Origin: Corynebacterium sp.
GTDB taxonomy: Bacteria; Actinomycetota; Actinomycetes; Mycobacteriales; Mycobacteriaceae
DNA: 10,960 nt
NCBI RefSeq assembly: GCF_030530965.1
Contig: NZ_JAUMTY010000059.1
Location: 1-10,960 of the forward strand
Reading direction: 5' to 3'
The translations under genes and the position numbers were made by a program. Under the pieces are notes generated by a model. The model saw only the letters and a list, made by a program, of their open reading frames with translations, ran no database searches and had not been told where the DNA came from. Below, one piece after another: positions 7,201-10,960 of the stretch. The number at the start of each line of letters is the position of its first letter. The stretch's first letter is position 1.

Positions 7201-7416
7201 TCAGTGACGCGCGACGACTTCGACGACGCCGTGTCCCACGGTCACTTCACGCGCGAGAAAGCGGCATTCCCCGTCCCCGGGTTGCGTCGGACCAAGTACT
7301 TCCCACCGGTTCGGCGGATTGACAATGCCTACGGCGACCGTCATGTGGCGTGCTCGTGCCCGCCCTTGGAGGACTTCGCCATCACCGACGAGGAATTCAA
7401 CAGCCTGGATAAATAG
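4237..7416 (+). CDS. gcvP: Glycine dehydrogenase (decarboxylating), P-protein
   Basis: The PLP-dependent P-protein of the glycine cleavage system, which decarboxylates glycine and loads the aminomethyl group onto lipoyl-GcvH. It is a full-length fused homodimer-type protein of 1059 residues (family usually about 950). Seen in order: RHIGP at 54-58, ENPGWYTAYTPYQPEISQGR in the N-terminal half, IPLGSCTMKLN, QPNAGSQGEFAGL, PESAHGTNAASA, and LNLHKTFTIPHGGGGPGVGP with the PLP Lys768. Two features lengthen it: a Gln/Ser/Pro-rich N-terminal extension of about 50 residues and an acidic Ser/Gly/Ala-rich insertion at about 800-832. ATG 4237 is chosen because the in-frame GTG at 4192 lies inside the closing helix of aptamer 2; only a weak GGGA (4229-4232) precedes the ATG. 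First gene of gcvPTH, controlled by the glycine riboswitch. Confidence 0.96.
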   Translation: MSHPQSQQQSSQQAHPKFDPQNTQGAAPASIKSTADLTAPLSSPRVSAASFPARHIGPNSSSIQQMLQTLGYSSARELAEAALPDSIKNRDLNLPPRRTEQDVLSALQVYADKNVQKKQLIGAGYYDTVTPAVIRRNIVENPGWYTAYTPYQPEISQGRLEALLNFQTAVGDLTGFDVVNASLLDEATAVAEAVQLMIRGGRRRKGGESVVLLDSTCHPQVIAVVRSRAKAAGISLRVSTITTDTIADEENLAGVVIAQPGTTGEVRDLKPLIDSAKEKKALVTVDCDLLAQTLLASPGELGADIAVGSAQRFGVPLFFGGPHAAFMAVTTSLTRKLPGRIVGVSKDEEGTPAYRLALQTREQHIRRDRATSNICTAQALLAVVAGMYAVWHGPDGLKEIAGRIHAHAAALADAVVAAGLRIEHDTFFDTVTVKHSTDNAARIAVARAHEEGFNLRELGGRLVGISIGESTTDTDIRQLAAILISAEGRDSGSGPDSLDEVRELTAGLPGDHRDVATVGTAHLPADLLRRDEILTHPIFHAITSETEMMRYLRMLSDRDLALDRTMIPLGSCTMKLNSAVEMEPITWPGFASIHPMAPDDQTAGWRELIHDLQDSLAEMTGYAAVSVQPNAGSQGEFAGLLAIRRYHQSRGDNERTICLIPESAHGTNAASAALAGLKVVAVKSRDDGSIDLDDLDAKLEKQGDKVAAIMITYPSTHGVYEEHVRDVCDKVHAAGAQVYIDGANLNALVGLAKPGQFGGDVSHLNLHKTFTIPHGGGGPGVGPLCVAEHLVPFLPADPMETTSDDAERPGDGAEGSSASAEGSDDAASEAHGVPIAGATYGSAGVVPISWAYIALMGGDGLAAASEMALVNANYISHQLADDFPTLYTGKNGLVAHECILDLREITKRSGITAEDVSKRLMDFGFHAPTLAFPVPGTLMVEPTESEDKGELDRFIEAMRTIRREIDEVIDGTVAEEDSVIRHAPYTAWSVTRDDFDDAVSHGHFTREKAAFPVPGLRRTKYFPPVRRIDNAYGDRHVACSCPPLEDFAITDEEFNSLDK
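6673..6705 (+). repeat. Small in-frame duplication inside gcvP
   Basis: GCGGAAGGCTCC (6673-6684) recurs as GCAGAAGGCTCC (6694-6705), 21 bases apart, giving AEGS at residues 813-816 and again at 820-823. It lies within the acidic insertion of GcvP and suggests that the insertion grew by a seven-codon duplication. Confidence 0.6.
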
Positions 7417-7442
7417 GCACCCACACCAGGTACCGCAGCGCT

Positions 7443-7479
7443 AACCCCAGCGACAACCCACAGCACCAACCCCAGCGAC
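7443..7479. repeat. 12-base direct repeat in the gcvP-gcvT gap
   Basis: AACCCCAGCGAC occurs at 7443-7454 and 7468-7479, a 25-base period, in the 82-base gap between gcvP and the gcvT start. The second copy ends 6 bases before the AGGAG site. It probably reflects a local duplication; no function is evident. Confidence 0.6.
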
Positions 7480-7485
7480 GTTGAC

Positions 7486-7490
7486 AGGAG
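7486..7490 (+). promoter_or_regulatory. Ribosome binding site that sets the gcvT start
   Basis: AGGAG lies 8 bases before GTG 7499. It falls inside the frame if the upstream TTG 7481 were used, which argues for the GTG as the true start. Confidence 0.8.
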
Positions 7491-7498
7491 AACACGAC

Positions 7499-8638
7499 GT
7501 GACAGAACAACCCGCCACAGGATCCGGCACAGGATCGGCCACCCCGAAAAAGACCGCATTGCACGATGTTCACGAGGAACTCGGCGCCCGCTTCACCGAT
7601 TTCGGCGGCTGGGATATGCCCCTCAAATACGGCAGTGAACTGGACGAACACAAAGCCGTCCGCACGGACGCCGGCATTTTCGACCTCTCCCACATGGGCG
7701 AGGTCCGAGTCAGTGGTCCGCAGGCAGCCGACGCGCTCGATCACGCATTGATCTCACGGTTATCCGCCGTGGCCGTCGGCAAGGCTAAATACTCCATGAT
7801 GTGTACCGACGACGGCACCATCATCGACGACCTCATCACCTACCGCCTCGGCGACGACGAATTCTTGGTCATCCCCAACGCCGGCAACGCGCCCACGGTG
7901 GCCTCGGAATTGGTCTCTCGCGCTGAGTCTTTTGACTGCACTGTGGCCGACGAATCCAGCGAAACGTCGTTAATCGCTGTGCAAGGCCCCAACGCGGAGC
8001 GCGTCTTGGCCTCGCTACCCGGCGCGGATGTCCGCAACCTGGCCGAGGTGAAGTACTACGCCTTCTTCCGCGGCACTGTTGCCGGGCACGACGTGATCAT
8101 CGCCCGCACGGGATACACCGGGGAAGACGGGTTCGAGATCTTCGTACCGAACAGCGGAGCCCACGACGTATGGGCCGCGATCATGGGCACCGACGCTGTG
8201 ACGCCATGCGGGCTGGCCAGCCGCGATACGCTCCGCCTGGAGGCGGGCATGCCTCTCTACGGCCATGAGCTGGACCGGTCGCACACCCCGGTCGACGCGG
8301 GCCTCGGCGTGTTGGCGGCGACGAAGAGCAAGGACGCCTTCGTCGGCCGGGACGCCATCGTCGCTGCGAAGAAGAATGGTGCGACGCGGAAACTCGTCGG
8401 GCTGAAAGGCGATGGGCGACGAGCTGCCCGCGCCGGATACACCGTGTTGACCAGCGATGATAAAGAGGTTGGGGAGGTCACCTCGGGCGCGCTGTCGCCG
8501 ACACTCGGCTATCCCGTGGCTATGGCCTATGTGGATGCGGACGTCGCTGAGCCGGGAACCGCGCTTTCCGTGGATATTCGTGGTAAGCATTATCCCTACA
8601 CGGTGGTTCAGCTTCCGTTCTATAAGCGTGACCGCTAG
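7499..8638 (+). CDS. gcvT: Aminomethyltransferase, T-protein
   Basis: The T-protein of the glycine cleavage system, 379 residues. It takes the aminomethyl group from the lipoyl arm of GcvH, releases ammonia and forms 5,10-methylenetetrahydrofolate in the cytosol. Family marks: FGGWDMPLKYG at 35-45, DLSHMGE at 62-68, the Asp pair at 110-111 in IIDDLITY (the region of the catalytic Asp), VQGPNAERVL at 161-170, RTGYTGEDGFE at 203-213, and CGLASRDTLRLEAGMPLYGHEL at 237-258. The C-terminal barrel contains the usual GEVTSGALSPTLG. About the first 18 residues are a Thr/Gly/Pro-rich tail not typical of the core fold. Start GTG 7499 is supported by AGGAG 8 bases upstream. It follows gcvP by 82 bases with no terminator and is probably cotranscribed. 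Confidence 0.96.
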   Translation: MTEQPATGSGTGSATPKKTALHDVHEELGARFTDFGGWDMPLKYGSELDEHKAVRTDAGIFDLSHMGEVRVSGPQAADALDHALISRLSAVAVGKAKYSMMCTDDGTIIDDLITYRLGDDEFLVIPNAGNAPTVASELVSRAESFDCTVADESSETSLIAVQGPNAERVLASLPGADVRNLAEVKYYAFFRGTVAGHDVIIARTGYTGEDGFEIFVPNSGAHDVWAAIMGTDAVTPCGLASRDTLRLEAGMPLYGHELDRSHTPVDAGLGVLAATKSKDAFVGRDAIVAAKKNGATRKLVGLKGDGRRAARAGYTVLTSDDKEVGEVTSGALSPTLGYPVAMAYVDADVAEPGTALSVDIRGKHYPYTVVQLPFYKRDR

Positions 8639-8679
8639 CCCCAACAATCGATCCCATCAATCGACGGTAAAGACCATTC

Positions 8680-8701
8680 ATCCGCAGCGACGAGTGCGGA
8701 T
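8680..8701 (+). other. Hairpin just upstream of gcvH
   Basis: ATCCGCA (8680-8686) pairs perfectly with TGCGGAT (8695-8701) around an 8-base loop, 9 bases before the AAGGAG site of gcvH. In the operon mRNA it could adjust stability or translation of gcvH relative to gcvT. It lacks a T tract, so it is not a terminator. Confidence 0.45.
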
Positions 8702-8722
8702 AACAATGCGAAGGAGATCCTG

Positions 8723-9121
8723 ATGTCCAACGTTTCATTGCCCGCTGACTACCTCTACTCCAGCGACCACGAGTGGATCGACAACGACGCCGCCGAGCCT
8801 GGCGACACCGTCCGCGTCGGCATTACCCATGTTGCCGCCGACCAGCTGGGCGAGATCGTGTATGTTGACCTGCCCGACGTCGGCACGGAGGTCGAGGCAG
8901 GGGAGGCTTTTGGTGAAGTGGAATCCACCAAGTCTGTTTCCGACATTTTCGCTCCCGTCTCGGGCGAAGTGGTCTCGATCAATGAGGACCTTGGCGACGA
9001 CGCCGGCGTGATCAACTCTGACCCATACGGCGACGGCTGGCTGTACGAGGTTCGCATCTCTGACCTTGGTGAGCTGCTAGACCAGAGCGCCTACGCCGCC
9101 GAGAACGATATTGACGGGTAG
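8723..9121 (+). CDS. gcvH: Glycine cleavage system lipoyl carrier, H-protein
   Basis: The H-protein, 132 residues, a small lipoylated shuttle between P-, T- and L-proteins. It has the expected barrel sequence with SSDHEWI near the N-terminus, VGITHVAADQLGEIVYVDLP at 32-51, and the lipoylation site GEVESTKSVSDI, where Lys70 should carry the lipoyl group. The C-terminal segment NSDPYGDGWLYEVR is standard. ATG 8723 is supported by AAGGAG 6-11 bases upstream. It is the third gene of gcvPTH, 84 bases after gcvT, and is followed by a strong hairpin terminator. No lipoyl ligase or lipoate synthase gene is in the window, so lipoylation must be provided from elsewhere. Confidence 0.97.
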   Translation: MSNVSLPADYLYSSDHEWIDNDAAEPGDTVRVGITHVAADQLGEIVYVDLPDVGTEVEAGEAFGEVESTKSVSDIFAPVSGEVVSINEDLGDDAGVINSDPYGDGWLYEVRISDLGELLDQSAYAAENDIDG

Positions 9122-9150
9122 GGTCTAGCAGCGAATAACTGGTCAACGAC

Positions 9151-9216
9151 GGCTGCCACTACTCCCTGCCGGGTTCGACGACGTGATCCCCAGGGGCAGG
9201 GGTGGCGGCCTTTGTG
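9151..9216 (+). terminator. Terminator of the gcvPTH operon
   Basis: GGCTGCCAC (9151-9159) pairs with GTGGCGGCC (9202-9210, one wobble) and CCCTGCC (9164-9170) with GGCAGGG (9195-9201), leaving a 4-base bulge on the left arm. A short TTTGTGTG follows. It begins 29 bases after the gcvH stop. The T tract is short, but the stem is long and GC-rich. Confidence 0.8.
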
Positions 9217-9230
9217 TGCGGGTGGAGGCA

Positions 9231-9258
9231 TTGTCCGCGTAAGCGGATAGACTATCTA
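9231..9258 (+). promoter_or_regulatory. Possible promoter of the membrane-anchored protein gene
   Basis: TAGACT (9248-9253) fits TANNNT and ends 8 bases before the ATG at 9262, which suggests a leaderless start. An alternative is TTGTCC (9231-9236), 16 bases from TATCTA (9253-9258). A small inverted repeat, TCCGC-GTAA-GCGGA (9234-9247), overlaps the region. No ribosome binding site is seen. Confidence 0.45.
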
Positions 9259-9261
9259 ACG

Positions 9262-10960
9262 ATGAATTCCGCAGTTTTCCTGATTCTTGGCGCTCTGCTG
9301 CTCCTCGCGGCCGCAGCGCTGCTGTGGGCTGCCAACCGACCGGCAGATGATAGGGAGTGGCGTCGAGTTCTCAACCGGCGCGCCGGCGGGCATGAACGGT
9401 CTACGTTGTCCCAGGTGGGGCGGGGTGATCGTTCGTTTGAAGGGGAGGGGGCGTCCGGTGGTACGCGCGGTGCGTCTGATGACGTCCCGTTTAATGATGC
9501 CGACGCTGGTTCGGGTGATGCTGGCTTTGGCGACGAACTCCCGCCGCGCCGTAGAAATCCCCGTTTTAATCCCCAGCAGACCCCGACTGCGGATGAAGCA
9601 TTCTCACATTTCGGTGTGCACCCGCATGGTGAGGCGGAAGACGAGCGCGCTGATCAGGAATGGTCTGACGATGGCCTGTCTGCTGACGATGTCTCAGTGA
9701 CGCACGCGGACGAGCGAGTGGATGCCCAGCGCGGAGCGGCCTCCCATGATGACGGCGAGGACTACGCGTTTGCTAGGACTCGCCATGGCCGGGATGAACG
9801 CGCGGACACAGTTTCGCCCTCGCGCAGTGTTCCCGTAAGTAAAACGGGTGCCACGTCGGATTCCTCTGCAGACTCACCAGAAGACGCAGCTGCAACCACA
9901 GATGCGTCAGCAGATGAACCAGACGACACCCCCGAGGAGTGGTTCGCGAACCCCACGCGAGCGACTCGTCGGGCACGTCGATCATGGGCTGCCGAGCACG
10001 GATGGCAGTTTGATCGCACCGATCCCGACTTGGCTCACGAATGGGCCGACCACGTTGGCACGTCCCCAAGCGAAGCCAAAGACGTCGTATCGGGACGGAT
10101 GCGCGCACGCCGCGCCCACGTGGCCGACATCAACGACAATTCCTACCTGGGGTTACGTCGATCCGGATCCTCAGACATACTTATCGACTTCCGGGACCGT
10201 GACCGCTGGGCACCGCAGAACCAACCCGGTGACGGCCCCGGTCATATCAAACCTCCCCGGCCCGACCAGGAATACGTGGGATCGTGCGGCGGATTCGCCG
10301 TGTTCTCCTCGGACCCGCTGTCCGTCCGGCTCATGATGGATTCCCGCGCCGACCACGCACTCGCACACCTCCGCGGCGCCACCGCAGCCATCGTCATCGA
10401 CCCGTGGTGGATCCTCGTCCGGTGCAACCGCCGCCCCACCATCGACGATATCCCCAGGATATTCGCCTATATCGCCGATCTTGACGACGCCACCCGCGTC
10501 CTGCCCAACCCGACGGCAGAGTATCTGGACATGACAGATGGCGACCCCGGCCGCGCGTATTCGTACGACATCTTCACCCTGGGCGACGGCCCACGCATGC
10601 AGGCCGTTCCCGACGCTGGCCTCGCCGGTCATTCCGCCACCGGAACTCAGTCCGCTGCCGATCAACCTGGCACGGCCAGCCAATCCGGCAGTGCCGACGT
10701 CGGCAATGATGATGAACCGGCCGGCCAGGAAGAGCACTCTGGTGCGGATGCTCACATCGGATGGTCGGATAGGCCCGAATTCCGCCACGAGTATGTTGAT
10801 TTGCCGCGCCGGGATCGAAGCCGACGGGAGGGGACGACGACGGACGACGAATTGTGGGATGAAGTGGGGAAATCCACCGGGGATATTCCCGTTGTGGGTA
10901 GCGATCCTGACCACTCGGGCGCACATGAGCGGTCCGGGCGAGTTATCCGCGTGGAGTCTG
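9262..10960 (+). CDS. Membrane-anchored acidic protein, unidentified (partial)
   Basis: An open frame of 566 codons without a stop, running off the window. Seen: a single hydrophobic segment at residues 3-24 (rich in Leu and Ala, ending LLWAANRP), followed by Arg-rich residues, so the bulk is probably cytoplasmic. Residues about 45-225 are low-complexity, rich in Asp, Glu, Ser, Ala and Gly. A more ordered domain spans about 227-452, beginning EEWFANPTRATRRARRSWAA and including GWQFDRTDPDLAHEW, GGFAVFSSDPLSV and IVIDPWWILVRCNRRPTIDD. A second acidic stretch follows (about 454-500) and then HEYVDLPRRDRSRR. The GWxF-DP...DPWWILV layout recalls uncharacterised actinobacterial proteins whose domain reads AxxHGWxY-DPxL; this is from memory and uncertain. 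Function unknown. It has its own likely promoter and lies after the gcv terminator. Confidence 0.8.
   Translation, partial: MNSAVFLILGALLLLAAAALLWAANRPADDREWRRVLNRRAGGHERSTLSQVGRGDRSFEGEGASGGTRGASDDVPFNDADAGSGDAGFGDELPPRRRNPRFNPQQTPTADEAFSHFGVHPHGEAEDERADQEWSDDGLSADDVSVTHADERVDAQRGAASHDDGEDYAFARTRHGRDERADTVSPSRSVPVSKTGATSDSSADSPEDAAATTDASADEPDDTPEEWFANPTRATRRARRSWAAEHGWQFDRTDPDLAHEWADHVGTSPSEAKDVVSGRMRARRAHVADINDNSYLGLRRSGSSDILIDFRDRDRWAPQNQPGDGPGHIKPPRPDQEYVGSCGGFAVFSSDPLSVRLMMDSRADHALAHLRGATAAIVIDPWWILVRCNRRPTIDDIPRIFAYIADLDDATRVLPNPTAEYLDMTDGDPGRAYSYDIFTLGDGPRMQAVPDAGLAGHSATGTQSAADQPGTASQSGSADVGNDDEPAGQEEHSGADAHIGWSDRPEFRHEYVDLPRRDRSRREGTTTDDELWDEVGKSTGDIPVVGSDPDHSGAHERSGRVIRVES

Noticed and set aside
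7481..7498. TTG 7481 as the gcvT start
   Set aside because: It would place the AGGAG ribosome binding site inside the coding region; GTG 7499 is correctly spaced from it.
10171..10926. A 251-residue open frame on the - strand opposite the anchored protein
   Set aside because: The + strand frame is longer, starts with a membrane segment behind a plausible promoter and continues off the window. The - strand frame has shadow-like Gly/Val/Arg composition; I cannot fully exclude it, but see no support.
1..10960. tRNA, rRNA, CRISPR array, phage genes or complete mobile element
   Set aside because: No cloverleaf, ribosomal RNA motif, regularly spaced repeat array, integrase or transposase was recognised in reading both strands.

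Overview
The window looks like chromosomal DNA of a high-GC Gram-positive actinobacterium, most likely a Corynebacterium or close relative. The evidence is the ClpB tail, the P-T-H order of the glycine cleavage genes behind a tandem glycine riboswitch, TANNNT-type -10 boxes sitting directly before start codons (leaderless style), and a membrane-anchored acidic protein of a kind seen in that group. The species cannot be assigned from sequence reading alone.

Layout: (1) 1-209, the last 68 codons of clpB on the + strand, followed by a hairpin at 224-253 that also faces the end of the next, convergent operon. (2) 271-2697 on the - strand, a two-gene ABC transporter operon: the ATPase comes first, then a large multi-pass membrane protein with a cysteine-containing outside domain. 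Sampled lines here are about 47-48% GC, against about 63% in a sampled line of gcvP, so the pair may have been acquired. (3) 2698-2876, a divergent intergenic region with a 12+12 bp inverted repeat enclosing a second small one. (4) 2877-3719 on the + strand, a two-domain sulfurtransferase whose expected catalytic cysteine is serine. (5) 3720-4236, a 517-base stretch without a gene, holding a 22-base direct repeat, a hairpin, a good promoter (TCGACA-16-TATAGT) and a tandem glycine riboswitch. (6) 4237-9121, gcvP, gcvT and gcvH as one operon, closed by a long bulged hairpin at 9151-9213. (7) 9262 to the window end, a 566-codon open frame with one N-terminal membrane segment, a long acidic disordered stretch and a globular domain; its stop lies outside the window.

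How the genes work together: GcvP, GcvT and GcvH are three of the four parts of the glycine cleavage system (the fourth, L-protein/Lpd, is not here). GcvP decarboxylates glycine and passes the aminomethyl group to the lipoyl arm of GcvH; GcvT releases ammonia and transfers the one-carbon unit to tetrahydrofolate. The riboswitch would make expression follow glycine level. The ABC pair, the sulfurtransferase and the anchored protein have no evident role in this pathway.

Most of the window is ordinary conserved metabolism. The parts that merit a second look are the ABC module with its extracytoplasmic domain, the cysteine-less sulfurtransferase, the acidic insertion just after the PLP lysine of GcvP, and the unidentified membrane-anchored protein.
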